This document shows positions 1-13,677 of a stretch of DNA of 64,000 bases, piece by piece; position 1 is the stretch's first letter, and each line of letters starts with the position of its first letter. Source of the DNA: Silene conica (lineage: Eukaryota; Streptophyta; Magnoliopsida; Caryophyllales; Caryophyllaceae). The translations under genes and the position numbers were made by a program. The notes under the pieces were generated by a model. It was not told the origin of the DNA. It was given only the letters and a program-made list of their open reading frames with translations, and did no database searches. The stretch covers positions 74,947,460 through 75,011,459 of the forward strand of contig CM055317.2 in assembly GCA_029255685.2 (NCBI GenBank), given 5' to 3'.

Positions 1-1
1 C

Positions 2-100
2 CACGGTATTGTCGTCTAAATCACACGATGGCGCCATGGTATTGTCGTGCATATTACACGACGGTGCCAGCGTTTTGTCGTATGTTCTACACGACAGCTC
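2..100. repeat. Three tandem 33-bp hairpin units
   Basis: Three consecutive 33-bp units (2-34, 35-67, 68-100). Each contains TTGTCGT, six variable bases, then ACACGA, so each can pair GTCGT with ACGAC. The outer bases vary but the stem bases are conserved. The array starts at the window edge and probably continues to the left. It lies just before a likely 3' splice site and the exon at 179. Similar short hairpin arrays occur as subterminal repeats of CACTA or other DNA transposons, so this may be the edge of such an element. That last point is inference. Confidence 0.7.
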
Positions 101-178
101 ATTTTATCTCATCTTTCCCTATAGTCAATAAGTCTTTTGTATATGTCTTGTTGTTAAGACAATTTTGAATTTACGCAG

Positions 179-400
179 ATGTCTACTAATGATGATGACG
201 CTCGTCGATCGAAACTTCATGCTTCTTTTCGGCGTCAAAAGATGGATATCAAGGTTGGAAGTACTAGTGTAGGTACCGAAGATGTGTCCGTGCCTATTCA
301 GCCCGATTTCTTTGCCGGTGAATATGCTGAGTACGAGAGAGAGGTATTTGAACATGAGGATTTACAATCTGAGTCGAAAAATGAAGAGGGGTCGAAAAAT
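179..400 (+). CDS. Left part of an unidentified host exon, split by copia A
   Basis: Open frame from an ATG at 179, directly after a pyrimidine-containing tract and CAG that look like a splice acceptor. It encodes about 74 residues: N-terminal MSTNDDDARR, then a basic and later strongly acidic stretch. The frame reaches 400 on a codon boundary, where element A begins with TGTT. Reading continues at 26781 in the same phase. I recognise no family. It could be a host gene or an accessory gene of a larger DNA transposon whose hairpin repeats lie at 2-100. The natural exon would be about 300 nt once A is removed. Confidence 0.5.
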
Positions 401-626
401 TGTTAAATTAAGGAAACGGAATATGCGAGATATGTGAGATATTCCGAGTTTATTCCGCGTAATCATATTGTTTCATAATGTAAATTATATATTTAGTTGA
501 CATATTATTAGGTACAAAATATAGAGAGTCAAAGATTTAGTTAACTGTATCAAGTATATATGCATTCTACATTACGTTGATTCAATAAGAAAAATATTGA
601 GTTTTTCCAAATTCTGGGTTTTCACA
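401..626 (+). repeat. 5' LTR of copia A
   Basis: 226 bp, TGTTAAATTAAGG at the start and TTCACA at the end. It is followed directly by TGGTATCGTGAGCC, which resembles the usual initiator-Met tRNA primer-binding site. It matches 26547-26776. Confidence 0.95.
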
Positions 627-1966
627 TGGTATCGTGAGCCAGAGACACACAAAAAAAAAACAAAAAAGGGAAAAATAATCACAACGAAAATACAACTGTG
701 TACTGACTTCACCATGTCTGGTGAAGATAAACTATTAGGGGCAATGGAAGGTCCAAAGACCATTCCGATAACATCGCCACTATATCAAACAAATGCAGTG
801 GCGAACTTGTCGAGAACGCGGAATGCAGAGACTCAAAATCAGAATATACCCTTCACTACAGAGGAGATTGAAAAGCTGCGTACATTATTGCAAGGTAGTC
901 CCGACAATAATGACAAGTTACAAGGTATGAAAACTACATTAGATGTTGAATGGTTAATAGATAGTGGATGTTCGCATCATATGACGGGAAAGAGACATTT
1001 ATTAAAAAATATCAGACATGGAGAACAATCCAATGTTAGTTTACCTGATGGAAGGATAATGAAGGCAGGAATACATGGAGAAGTCGAGTTGAGGAAGGAT
1101 TTCATCTTGAAAGACGTCCTATTTGTACCAACACTTACTTGTGATCTCATCTCTGTTCACCAATTGATAAATGAAAATAATTGCATAGTAACTTTTTACA
1201 ATAATTATTGTGAAATGCGGGACCGGACTACGAGGATGAAGATTGGACGGGGTGAGCATCGACAAGGGGTGTATTATTACGAGTCGGAACGGCCAGAGCA
1301 AGTAGGACGAATGGCAGTGACCAAAGAAGAAAGAATCTGGCACAAACGACTTGGGCATCCGTCTAAAAGTATTTTTTTCTCGTTTTTCTACTTTAGTTGG
1401 ACGTAATTTGAATTGGGACTCGGATATGGTTTGCGATTCTTGTTGTCGGGCAAAACAAACTCGTAGTATTTTTCGTTCTAATAATAAACGCTGTGATGTT
1501 TTGTTTGGTCTTTTCCATTGTGACATATGGGGAAAATACCGAATATCTAGTTTAACCCGAGCACATTATTTTCTGACCATATATAGTTGATGACCATAGT
1601 CGGGCGGTTTGGATTTACCTCATGAAATATAAAAGTGAAGCTGGAGATTATATGAAAGTTTTTTGTCAAATGGTAAAGACACAATTTGAGACATGTGTTA
1701 AAATAATTCAAAGCAATAATGGGATGGAATTGTTGTCAGGGTCAATGCAACAATATTATGCAGAAAATGGGATACTATTTCGAACTAGTAATACGGATAC
1801 ACCCCAACAGAATGGTCGGGTAGAAAGAAAACACCGTCACATACTTGAAAAGGCTCGGGCTTTACGGTTTGAAGGAGGGTTACCGCTACATTTTTGGGGA
1901 GAATGCATATTAACTGTTGCCTACCTTATCAATCGTACACCCACGCCTGTTTTAGACGGCAAGACC

Positions 1967-3258
1967 TGTTGGAGGAAGTGTCCTCGACAATAGTGTGTTG
2001 ACATAATTAAAACTCATCTGAATGAAACACAACTGGGAGTGTTACTCTTTTAAAGTCAACTGATCAACATTTACCGATAATGATTGGTTGTCTAGAGTTT
2101 GACATTATCGTCATATGATGGTGGTGATCAGTTGATCCCTTAAGGTCATATCTTTAGGGAATTCCGTCTCAATGGAATAAATAAATTAATATTGTATTGG
2201 ATACGAATTAATTAATAACTGGAAATCTGGAAATAATTTTATATGACGAATATTTTATAATGGGATTATAATAATAATAGTCAAAGTAATAAAATCGTTT
2301 TATTACTCGGTTTTATTTATTCGTTTGGGAAACGATTAAATTGAGGATGAACACGGTTGATCATAAAATTACAAAGAGTTTTAATTAAATTATGACATTA
2401 CATTTTTGTACAATAATAATTTCGAAATATTGGAATAATTATTTAAATGTAATAAATTTGTAAATTATGAATTTTAATAGTTAAAATTGCACAATTAACA
2501 AATTGAGTCATGTGTTATGGAACATATGTGACATGTTACAAATTAACACAATTGACAAAGATAAAATGGGTCCATTTTTGGACCTCATTTGGACCGTGTA
2601 AACATGTAGTATACATGTGAGTTTGTGTGTGTAAGTATATAAGGATTGTGTGTGTAAGTGAATGTGTAAGTATGTAAGGCATATTCTTGCCTTTGTGTAA
2701 GTAAAAGAAAGGCATGCATAGGCCATTATGGGCATGTGATAGCCGGCCATAATGCTTGCACTAGCAAGCTTATGTGCTTATATAAACACACTCACTTCAC
2801 ACTCTTTAATACACAAATTTTGCTAAGTTGTTAGTTGATGCTTGCACTCACAAAACATACTACAAACCTTATTCTCCATATTTCTTAAGTAAAATAGTTT
2901 TTACTAAGAAAATTATTATTTCCTATATTAATAATATTAAGACTAATATTATTATTGTTTCTAGTATACTAATACTAATTTTCTAGTAACAAAATTAGTG
3001 TTGGTTTGAGATCGGGTCCTTGATACGCACCTTTAGGAGACGATTTCTGTTAGATCGTTACAAGAGGATTTCGGTTGCTTGAAGACTCAAGTAATAGGTG
3101 ATTATTGAGTATAAACCTTCTAAAACCAATGTAAGGACTATCACATCTTATGATATCATCATGCATGCATAAGATCTATTTAAGTTTTTATGACTAAACT
3201 TAAAGAAACAAAACTCACATTAGATTTGAGTATAAAATCAGGAACTTCATTACCAACA
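1967..3258 (+). repeat. 5' LTR of element B
   Basis: 1292 bp, starting TGTTGGAGG and ending CCAACA, followed two bases later by the primer-binding site at 3261. A TATATAAA box at about 2778-2785 is a plausible promoter TATA element, placing the U3/R boundary near 2810. Nearly identical to 9764-11055. Confidence 0.95.
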
Positions 3259-5750
3259 AGTGGTATCAGAGCATTACGGTTGTTGCATGCATGATCGGAT
3301 TCATGATTTATGTTAAAAACGGAGTAACATATATATTTCGATTTTTTTCGAAAATTTTGTATTTATTATGATAAATCACAAAATCATTTTGCATGTTAAA
3401 GTTTCTGATTCTAAAATGGTTTTAGGACATAAAAATAATTTTATGGATTTTTATTGTTCATTTTTAAGTTTATTTGTGGTTTTTGTAGTTTAAATCGGTT
3501 TTAAACAATTAATGGGAAAAATAGTTATAAATAGTTTCTGGCCGAGATTTTTTGATATGTTCTCACATGTATATTTAATATATTGTATATGATTTTTCGT
3601 AAGAAATGGAGTTATTATGCATGGATTATGAATTTTATGAGATAAATAGTCATAATATGAGTAAAAATGGGTATATAAGGTTATATTTCGAATTTGACCT
3701 TAAAATTTTTATGAGAAGTCACATGCAATATATAAAATACCTGTATAAATTTTCGGATTTATTGGACTTGTATTGCATGATTAATGATTTTTATAGTAAA
3801 AATCGGATTAATAGTGACTTAAATTCGACTTTAATAGTTATAGTTGGAATTTTGCCATAAAAAATTTGCACAATGTCATATGCAATATTTGAAGAATGTA
3901 TATAAATTTTGGGAATTTATTCTCAAGTGATGCATGATTTATGATTTTAATAGTTAAAATCGGCTAAATAATGACTTATTGTGTTAAAAATAGTTAATCT
4001 AAATATTATGGCATAAAATTTTACCCATAGATGTCTTATATAATAGGAACATCAGATCTAAAAGTTGGATATCAAAAAGTTTCTGTTTTTATGATTATTA
4101 ATTTTTATGAGTTAATTAGTTAATAATCGTAATTTATGAGTCGTAAAATAAAATTTTGAGCATGGTCTGTAATTTTTGGTCATTTTCAGGTTCTATTATA
4201 TATTTTAGGATGACTAAAAATTTATGGCAAATTATTGCAAGTTTTTATAATTTAAATCGGATTTTTAAACCATAAAAACGGCTTTTATATGATTTATTTA
4301 ACAAATAAACTATAAATATTTGCATAAGACCATTTTAATAATTTCTGAATTTTTAGAAAATTTCCAGAAAGTTTAAAATTTTGAATTTTAAATTTCGAAT
4401 TTTATTTGACTCATTTGGCCGTTTTTGGTTTGATTTTTCCCAAAAATACAAGTAATCTATGAACAATAATGCAAAATCAAGTTATATCATGATCAGATAT
4501 TAGTAGAGACTAAACATTGATTCCTAAGGTAAGTTGGGATGATTAACTTGGACATAAATTAGATTTATGTAATTTTGGTGATTTTAATAGTTAAAATCGC
4601 GCATATCCGTAAAAACCGTAAACAAATATGAGATATTTGCTCTCATAAGGCGATTTGGCATTAAAAATTGAGCATGTGCATACATATTTTATTATTGCAT
4701 TTTATTTAATATGAATGTCATATTTTGAATATTATTTATATAATTTGGAATTATGTAATTTTCTTAGTATGACCTTAGTTTTAATCAATGTTACCCGTAA
4801 TGAAAGGGAATATTGATTCGGTTGTAATTTATGTGATCTCGTATCATGGGTTTGTAATTTAATTTAATTTTCAGTTTTACAATAGAATAGTTGTGTTATT
4901 TTATTGTGATTCCGAAGATCCAAAAGACGGTGCCATACGGAAAGGAGTTCCGACAAGACGGTGTTTTCTTGGATGGCGTGCCAATGAAGTTCAAGGGACC
5001 ATGGAGTTGGTTTCCGAATTTGTAATAGTTAATTAGTTTTACTATTACTAGGAAGGCCATACTAGGATTTTATTGCTTTATTGCTTTTATTTTTGCATTT
5101 TAAATATGTTTGCATGCATAGCCAAATCGCCATAAACATGCATATTAGTTTAGATCGTTAAAACGACCGTGTCAATTATAATTATCGAGTTCACCAATTT
5201 TATTCACTTAAAGGAGATAGATAATAAATTGACAAGACCTCTATATTAAGCAAAAACAATTGAGAATTAGCCTTACCAAATAGTAGAACCCATGAGCTTC
5301 TATTTCGTGGGGTGGTGCTAGTCCAGTGGGCAGTACGAACCCCATTACGTAGGATAAGTGGGGCAATGAGGTGAATTCAGTCCAGTGGGCGAATCGCATC
5401 TCGATGCAATTGAAATTTGGTTTGTACTCAACGGAAGTGTAGAGGACCAGTGGTCAATGTGTTCCGGGCTAAGATGTATAAATTATGATTTGTCATCAAC
5501 CAAGAGTTCTATGGTAGAACCGGTTTTTAACCCACCAAACCATATTGTTGGGTCGGAGTTCCAGTGGTTCACGATTTCGGTGGTGTGGGTTTGGGTATTG
5601 GAATCATTTATAAAATTGGATAGAGGTCATTTTATAGATGCATCAACTTAGTAAAAATGTTTACAAGTTAAAATGGACATAAAAACGATTAGCATTTAAT
5701 TTCTTCATATGTTAAAATTTTGTAGTTAAGTCTCCAAATCAATATCAATC
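3259..5750 (+). other. 5' leader of element B
   Basis: About 2.5 kb of AT-rich sequence between the primer-binding site and gag, with no convincing coding frame. Short motifs such as AGTCCAGTGGGC recur at about 5320 and 5380. A long untranslated leader is common in large copia elements. Confidence 0.7.
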
Positions 5751-6659
5751 ATGACCGCTTCCACTACTACGAACACTTCATGGTTATGTTCCTTCATGGA
5801 TCATTGTAAGCTAGAAAAGAATGGGGCAAACTTTGCCGATTGGGATGCCCAACTATTGTTGGCGGCACAAGGTGACGGTAAGACCGAATTCCTCATCGAA
5901 GAATCACCTCCTGAACCTGCAGAAAATGCCACCGCCGCAGCAAGACGACCCTATGATACTTATCAAAAGGAGTCTGCGGCAATAGAAAATGTTTTGATCT
6001 TCTCGATGGAGTCAGAACTCCAAAGGAGTGCCATAAAGATTGGCACGGCCTATGAGATCTACTCCAGGCTTGTGACAATGTTCTCGAAGGCTTCGAGAAT
6101 TGTCCAATACGAGGCGGCATCGGCCTTCTTTGATCTCAACCTTAAGGAGGGGCAAAAGGTTAGCCCACATGTGCTCAAGTTAATTGAGCATGTATAAACC
6201 CTAAGGATGAATCAGGTGGACATTCCTAAGGAACTTGTGATTGACAGAATCCGCCACTCCTTGTCTAAGGTAAAAAGTTATGTACAATTCCGGGTGAATT
6301 TCAACATGAGAAACCAAGACATCTCTCTCGATGAATTGCACAATATGATTGTGCAAGCTGAAAGGGATATGGGCCTAAATGTTAGTGCCCCTAAGGATGT
6401 GCTCAACATTGATGTTAAGAGCAAAGGAAAGTTCAAGAGGAAGGGTAAGGCAAAGGGAAAGATACCTTCCAAAGGTTCAAAGAAAGTGTCTTCTGAGGCA
6501 AGCACCTCCAATTCCAAGAAGAACCCTCATCAGGGAGCTAAGTGCTTTTATTGCAATGGCAAAGGACATTGGAAGAGGAACTGTTCCAAGTATCTCAGCG
6601 ATCTCAAAGCTGGGAAAATTCTTCCAGTTGGTACGATAACTATCCCAATTTTATGTTAA
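5751..6659 (+). pseudogene. gag region of element B (fossil)
   Basis: Copia-type gag. The N-terminal block SWLCSFMDHCKLEKNGANFA parallels the gag of element C. The 3' part is lysine-rich and ends in the zinc knuckle CFYCNGKGHWKRNC (CX2CX4HX4C). The region is broken (about one break). No protease follows. Confidence 0.85.
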
Positions 6660-9600
6660 TCTCAACTTATGTATTATGATACAAGTTGTGATGTGAATGC
6701 TCTTCTTACTTGAATTAGGGCATGAAAGCACTAATAAGGGAAAGGAGAAACAAGCTTGATGGATCAAAGGAACTAAGAGTAGCTCCACTCGGGATGATCA
6801 AGGAGCTTTGTTTTTCTCTTATTTTGCTAGTATTTCAAGTGTTGTATGAACAATCTAGAACCTATGTTTTATTTCCTTGTTGGACGAGGAAAGGGTAATC
6901 CTTGAACAATTTGTTGTATTTTGGATGATGTAGTGACTTGGTTTTCAACCCAAGTTACTATTGGTTTTATGATTATGTTCTTGCTTGTTTAGTTTAACAC
7001 TTGCAAATCTTAAACATAAAATAGAATTGATTGTCACATTTCAATGTATGACCATTGAAACCGAATAGGTATAGGATACTCAATTCAAATCAAATCAAAA
7101 TCAAAATTAAGTTTAGAACTCAATTATGAGGAAAAGTTATCAACCATCCAAAACTATCTAAGCTTTAAATCGAATATTTTCTGTAATAAATCATAAGGGT
7201 ACACAAACCGACATCAAAGTCATTGCTTGTGGCCTTAGTGGCTATCTTTGATAATGAAATGAGATTATTATTACAAAGATAGAGTGGGAGAAATTTGAAA
7301 AGGCCACAAATAGCACATGATTTTGAAAAGCACAATAGATTTGATCTATTAGTGAATAGTAGGATTTATTGTGTTTTGGTTATGTGAAAGATAAGAAGGA
7401 AGATTAAGTTGTGGATGGGATCTACGATTCGAGAAAATCTACGCCTCATGATTTTAAAGGTAGATAAAGTTGTGGATAAGATCTACGATTTGCTTAAAAA
7501 CTACGCCTTATGAACCCAACGGCCCCGGCCCTGGGGGATACTTCAGGAATAAATTCTTGAAGTTAGTAAGGAAAAATTCTATACATGGATAAGATCCATG
7601 ATAGAGTCCTCGTACAGTATAAGATACGATGAATGTGGGGAACTGAAAGTTCCCACACACAAAAGTTATATACCATAAGAAAAGACTCTTATAGAAACTA
7701 CGGGAGGACACTCGAAGAAAATTATTCAAAAGATTTTGCAGAGGCTCAAGAAAGGGTTCTTGGATTTAGATGGTGATCTAAATGTGCAAATGCAAAATCT
7801 AAGAACCATGAAATTTATAAGATATACATGCTAATAAATGAGATTTATTGATAGAAGCATAAGTTGACATGTGGATGTCTGCAGTCTGCAAAGTTAAGGG
7901 TAACTTTGTTGAAAGTAGTAAAGTAATTCATTGAGAATGAATTCAGTAAACTCAGTGACCGCTTTTCAAAAGGGTATTGAAAAGGATGTGACTATTAGCA
8001 CATATGGTTAAGTCCCAACCATTTCAATTCATTAAATGTTTAGGAACATTGAATTGAGTGGGAGCTTTATGATTAACGGTTAAATATGAAGTTCAGTGGG
8101 AGTTCTCGCTCCAGGATTTGAACCTATTAAGTCATGGAATGACTTCGGGATCTTCAGAATCAGGCAAAAACGAGAGTTTAGTGGGAATAAACGTTATCTA
8201 AAACAACTCATTGCTCGTTTGGAATGAAGCATTGATACTTATGAAAGGTACACGAGTTTTTGGTTCTAGATGACATATTGATATAAATTAAATCTAATTG
8301 AACATGGGATGTTTGGTTGAGATTATAAGAGACATCTTGTTATTAGTGTTAAGGTTGTTCATGGAGATGAAGATAGTATAACCATGATGGGATCATGGAA
8401 ATTTATCGAACCTTAAGTACTATTGTTTGCACGTTTAAATCGCTAATGTTTCCGCCATTAGTATAATCGTGTAAAGTGGATGCGCACCGCTTACAGGACA
8501 ACCCGTTGAGTAGGTGTTAAACCAATGATTAAACCTTGATCAATTGTCAAAGTATTCTCCAATGAAGATGAAAGACAAATTCAAGATTTTGGAAGATAAC
8601 TTAGTCGTATGGTAAAAGGTTTGCAACGACTCAAGTTCCAAGATACCAAGCAAAGATTTGTGATAATCTTTGGCTTACATTCATTGACTATGCATCTCAA
8701 TGACTTGTATTTTAACTACATGGTCATCACAAGATTCTACAAAATGTGTAAGTTCACAAATTATGTAAAGGCATTGTTGTGGCTGGGAGTTACACAATGC
8801 ACATAATCTTATTCGCTAGTCATGAGAATGACTTGTCTCTTTCAGATGAAAGATCAATGTATGGATATGATCCGCAAAGTGAACGCTCGCACGAACCGTG
8901 GTAAACCTGGTTTACTCAAAATGAAGATAATTACAATTTTAAGGGATATAAACGAGAGACCCTCAAGCTCATTGTAAATTAAATAGTGTTCAAAGGTTGA
9001 CCACTTGGATGGTGTAATCCACTAATTGTTTGAGTTATTTATAAACTCACGAAAGGTCAAGTAAAATTCAAATGGGATGGTAAGACCATATTTAACCCCA
9101 TTAAAGTGAATTGAATTATCATGACCTCGCCCCTAGTTGCTTAAGTAAGGTGACATCTCAATGCAACCGGATGTGTGATGCGATTGATGGCGAGTTCGAT
9201 TGCCATAGAGTCATATGGGATGACTAATCGATCACCTAGGCATAGACATGTTAAGATACATTTGTCGGGCTAATGACCGCTGATAGAGCTCTGGCGCACT
9301 CTTACTAAAAGACTGCCTGGTCGTGGCGGGAGCATCTATCGTGTTTCACATGAGTCAGTTCTTGGACTAATGACTGTTCTCTGAGGTGGCATAGTTTTCA
9401 GATTAACTTTGATCTATGTCCTAACACCTTCGTAACTGGGGTTTATAAGGACATGTTTTGGGTTATGATGGGTTGTGGCCAGCCGGAAGGAATAAGTCGA
9501 TTAGGAATTGTCCACCCCTTGTCAGGGTTGAACAATATCTCTAGGCCACTCGAGGAGAATAATAACTAAAAATGTGTGGCCACGCTCGGAAGGTATCTAT

Positions 9601-9763
9601 GGTAGATAATTCCGGTCAGTAGTTATAACTCCAGATCGAGATAAACCACTCTAGATTTCAATCAATTGCCGGCACGACCTGAGAGGACGCCATGCATTGA
9701 GTGGGAGATAGTAATAGGGCAAGAGAATTGGTGACACACACTTGTCTCGGACAAGTGGGAGAT
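6660..9763 (+). other. 3' internal DNA of element B, no pol recognised
   Basis: 3.1 kb between gag and the 3' LTR. I find no integrase, RT or RNase H motif in any frame, only short frames. The last bases (about 9751-9763, ACAAGTGGGAGAT) form the purine-rich plus-strand priming tract and match the corresponding tract of element C on the opposite strand. The region therefore behaves as non-coding cargo of a non-autonomous element. Confidence 0.7.
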
Positions 9764-11055
9764 TGTTGGAGGAAGTGTCCTCGACAATAGTGTGTTGACA
9801 TAATTAAAACTCATCTGAATGAAACACAACTGGGAGTGTTACTCTTTTAAAGTCAACTGATCAACATTTACCGATAATGATTGGTTGTCTAGAGTTTGAC
9901 ATTATCGTCATATGATGGTGGTGATCAGTTGATCCCTTAAGGTCATATCTTTAGGGAATTCCGTCTCAATGGAATAAATAAATTAATATTGTATTGGATA
10001 CGAATTAATTAATAACTGGAAATCTGGAAATAATTTTATATGACGAATATTTTATAATGGGATTATAATAATAATAGTCAAAGTAATAAAATCGTTTTAT
10101 TACTCGGTTTTATTTATTCGTTTGGGAAACGATTAAATTGAGGATGAACACGGTTGATCATAAAATTACAAAGAGTTTTAATTAAATTATGACATTACAT
10201 TTTTGTACAATAATAATTTCGAAATATTGGAATAATTATTTAAATGTAATAAATTTGTAAATTATGAATTTTAATAGTTAAAATTGCACAATTAACAAAT
10301 TGAGTCATGTGTTATGGAACATATGTGACATGTTACAAATTAACACAATTGACAAAGATAAAATGGGTCCATTTTTGGACCTCATTTGGACCGTGTAAAC
10401 ATGTAGTATACATGTGAGTTTGTGTGTGTAAGTATATAAGGATTGTGTGTGTAAGTGAATGTGTAAGTATGTAAGGCATATTCTTGCCTTTGTGTAAGTA
10501 AAAGAAAGGCATGCATAGGCCATTATGGGCATGTGATAGCCGGCCATAATGCTTGCACTAGCAAGCTTATGTGCTTATATAAACACACTCACTTCACACT
10601 CTTTAATACACAAGTTTTGCTAAGTTGTTAGTCGCTGCTTGCACTCACAAAACATACTACAAACCTTATTCTCCATATTTCTTAAGTAAAATAGTTTTTA
10701 CTAAGAAAATTATTATTTCCTATATTAATAATATTAAGACTAATATTATTATTGTTTCTAGTATACTAATACTAATTTTCTAGTAACAAAATTAGTGTTG
10801 GTTTGAGATCGGGTCCTTGATACGCACCTTTAGGAGACGATTTCTGTTAGATCGTTACAAGAGGATTTCGGTTGCTTGAAGACTCAAGTAATAGGTGATT
10901 ATTGAGTATAAACCTTCTAAAACCAATGTAAGGACTATCACATCTTATGATATCATCATGCATGCATAAGATCTATTTAAGTTTTTATGACTAAACTTAA
11001 AGAAACAAAACTCACATTAGATTTGAGTATAAAATCAGGAACTTCGTTCCCAACA
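9764..11055 (+). repeat. 3' LTR of element B
   Basis: 1292 bp, same ends as 1967-3258. The differences I saw cluster near 10613-10635 and in the last 12 bases. Followed by the target duplication AGACC. Confidence 0.95.
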
Positions 11056-12871
11056 AGACCCCATACGAAATTTTATATCACAAGAAACCAAATTATGACA
11101 ATGTTATAGTTTTTGGATGTTTGTGTTATTTTCACAATAAAGATAAAACACGGGACAAATTTGGGGAACGGGGGAAACGTTGCATTTTTTTCGGGTACCC
11201 ACATAGTAAAAAGGGATGGAAGGTATATGATTTAAAAGAGAAACGGGTTTTCGTATCACGTGATGTTATTTTCTACGAGCATATATTTCCTTATATGGTG
11301 TTCGAAAATGGGACAAATACACAGAAAGGGGGAGCTCAAACCATGTTACAAAATCAGCAAGAAATTGATTTTTGCATGGATGTTTTTGAGGTGGGGGGAC
11401 CCCATGTTGTGAGGGAGAGAGCTGCTGAAACTAGTATGACAAAGGAGGTGATAGGAGAACAAATAATGGAGGAGACAAAGGTGATAGGAGAACAAACAGA
11501 GGAGGTGACCGAAGCACAGACGGATAATACATATTAGGAACTTAGTGGTGTTCCAAATACAAGTGCAGGGATTGATGAAATAGAACAGACAGAGAACAGT
11601 GCTCCAAATAATATCATGGAGGAAAGGATGGGTCGCGGTGCGAGAGAAAAACGAGAACCATTTTGGAAGCAAGATTATTATTGCAAGTCAACAAGAATAA
11701 TACACCCAAAGACGCATGCTCACCACGAACAAGTCAAATCCTCGTCGTCAGGTACACGCTATCCTTTAGTCAATTATGTTAGTACTGACTGTTTTTCACA
11801 TTCTCATAAAAGTTTCTTAGCAAAAATTGATAAACACAAAGAACCTACTTATTACCATGAGGCGGCAAAGAGCTTGGAGTGGCGAGTGGCAATGAGAAAA
11901 GAGATAGATGCTTTGGAAGCTAATGGTACTTGGAAAATTGTAAGCTTGCCCGAAGGTAAGAGACCAATAGGGTGTAAGTGGGTATACAAAATTAAGTACC
12001 GAGCAAGTGGGGAAATTGAACGGTATAAAGCGAGATTAGTGGCACAAGGGTTCACCCAAGTGGAAGGAATAGATTTCCATGAAACATATGCACCGGTAGC
12101 AAAAATGACGAGTGTGAGATGTATGTTAGCGGTTGCGGTAATGAAAGGATGGTCCATTGAACAATTGGATGTCAACAATGCGTTCCTACACGGAGATCTC
12201 GATGAGGAAGTTTACATGAAAATTCCACAAGGTTTTGAGAAAAAAAGCGGGAACAAAGTATGTAAATTGATGAAGTCGATTTACGGTTTGAAACAAGCTT
12301 CTCGCAATTGGTTTGCAAAATTAACACTTGCTATGAAAAGTTACGGTTTTGTACAATCTTTGGCCGACTACTCATTGTTCACGCTAAATCAAAGTGGAGT
12401 GTTCATCGGAGTGCTTGTTTACGTGGACGACATGATCGTAGTTAGTAACACTAAGAAAGCATGTGAAAAATTCAAGGCCTTTTTGGATGCACAATTTGGC
12501 ATTAAAGACTTGGGGAAACTCAAGTTTTTTTAGGTATTGAATTTGAGCAGGGAGCAAGTGGTCTGTTTTTAAATCAAAGGAAATATGCCATGAGCATTGT
12601 GGAAGAAAGTGGCATGGCTGGCGCGAAGACGGCGTATACGCCAATTCAGCCGAGACATAACTTGTCATTAGCAAAGGGCTACGTGCTAAGGGACATTATG
12701 AAATATCGAAGGCTCGTTGGAAGACTAGTGTATTCAACAATTACAAGGCCGGATCTCATTTACGTGGTCCATATTTTGTCACAATTCGTAAATGAGCCAA
12801 GGAAAGAACATTGGGAAGCGGCATTACGAGTAGTGCGATATGTTAAGAGGAACCCAACACTAGTAGAAAAA

Positions 12872-13115
12872 TGCTTATTTGAGACGTCAAAAATAAGGTC
12901 ATTTGCGGCGTTTTTAGTGTAGCAGCAAATAAGGGGGCTGCAAATAGAAAAACTTATTTGAGGCGGAAAAAAACGCCGCAAATAAGAGGTTATTTGAGGC
13001 GTTTTTCTAAAAAAAACGCCGCAAATAGAAAAGGCTATTGAGGCGTTTTTCTCAAAAAACGCCGCAAATAGGTCCTCTATTTGAGGCGTTTTTTTGAGAA
13101 AAACGCCGCAAATAG
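12872..13115. repeat. Left subterminal repeats of CACTA D
   Basis: Repeated TTTGAGGCGTTTTT and AACGCCGCAAATA motifs in both orientations, forming several long hairpins. Subterminal arrays like this are where TnpA-type proteins bind in En/Spm elements (family knowledge). The right-hand counterpart is at 25838-26001. Confidence 0.85.
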
Positions 13116-13677
13116 GTATTAGAAAAAGATTTTTTTTTTTTTTTTTTTTTTTGCAAATGAAATTATTTAAACAAGTTACTTAAATATAATAACTCTCAAA
13201 TGTATATTTCCACAAGAGAATCTTACATCATTTTTGTAATTATTCTAAATAACACAAAAAACTATACAATGCTTAAGACGCTGGGGGAGAGGAAAGCAGT
13301 AGCCACACCAGTTGGTAAAACTTCTTCCAAATACAATTAAATACTAGAAGAACTACTTATGTTCTCAACTGTTTCGGCCTTACTGGATGGATCTATAATT
13401 TCATCTGCATGCTCATACATGAGATCTTCCCTCGCTTTTCCTTCCTCTAATTATCTTTCATGAATTTGCCCTTCTATTTAAGTAGTTTCCTCTGGTGATG
13501 AGAGCGCCCTTTCCTTCAAATCAAAAACAAAAGGAGTCTCTCTTTTTCCTTTGGCCGGGGAGCCTCGGGAGTGAGATCAATAGAAGGATATGTTGGGCGA
13601 CAAACCTCCACCGTCGAAGAGATATTCGTTAGAAACTAATTTAAGTCAGTAGCCAGCCAATCAACACATACAAAAAA
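13116..13677 (-). other. Interior tail of CACTA D, unidentified captured DNA
   Basis: Contains a T-run at 13130-13152, then on the minus strand a stretch reading DLMYEHADEIIDPSSKAETV before a stop, and another reading SSTVEVCRPTYPSIDLTPEA. I recognise neither, but both have the base composition of exons. They may be from a fourth captured gene. At 13641-13666 there is a 26-bp near-copy of part of the neighbouring HSP70 exon (13753-13780). Confidence 0.4.

Larger units (their letters stand above)
1967..11055 (+). mobile_element. Copia-type element B (young, gag but no recognised pol)
   Basis: A 9.1-kb LTR element inserted in the integrase region of A. A perfect 5-bp target duplication AGACC (1962-1966, 11056-11060) flanks it. 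The LTRs are 1292 bp each (1967-3258 and 9764-11055) with about five differences (0.4%). Internal parts: primer-binding site TGGTATCAGAGC at 3261, long 5' leader, gag region 5751-6659 with a CCHC knuckle, and long 3' DNA ending in a purine tract. I see no protease, integrase, RT or RNase H. The gag and parts of the LTR resemble element C, so B looks like a non-autonomous relative that would need C-type proteins in trans. The gag region is broken (about one break). Confidence 0.93.

Noticed and set aside
2508-2750. 80-codon minus frame present twice (also 10305-10547)
   Set aside because: It is inside both LTRs of element B, a GTGTGTAAGT-rich stretch; duplication is due to the LTRs.
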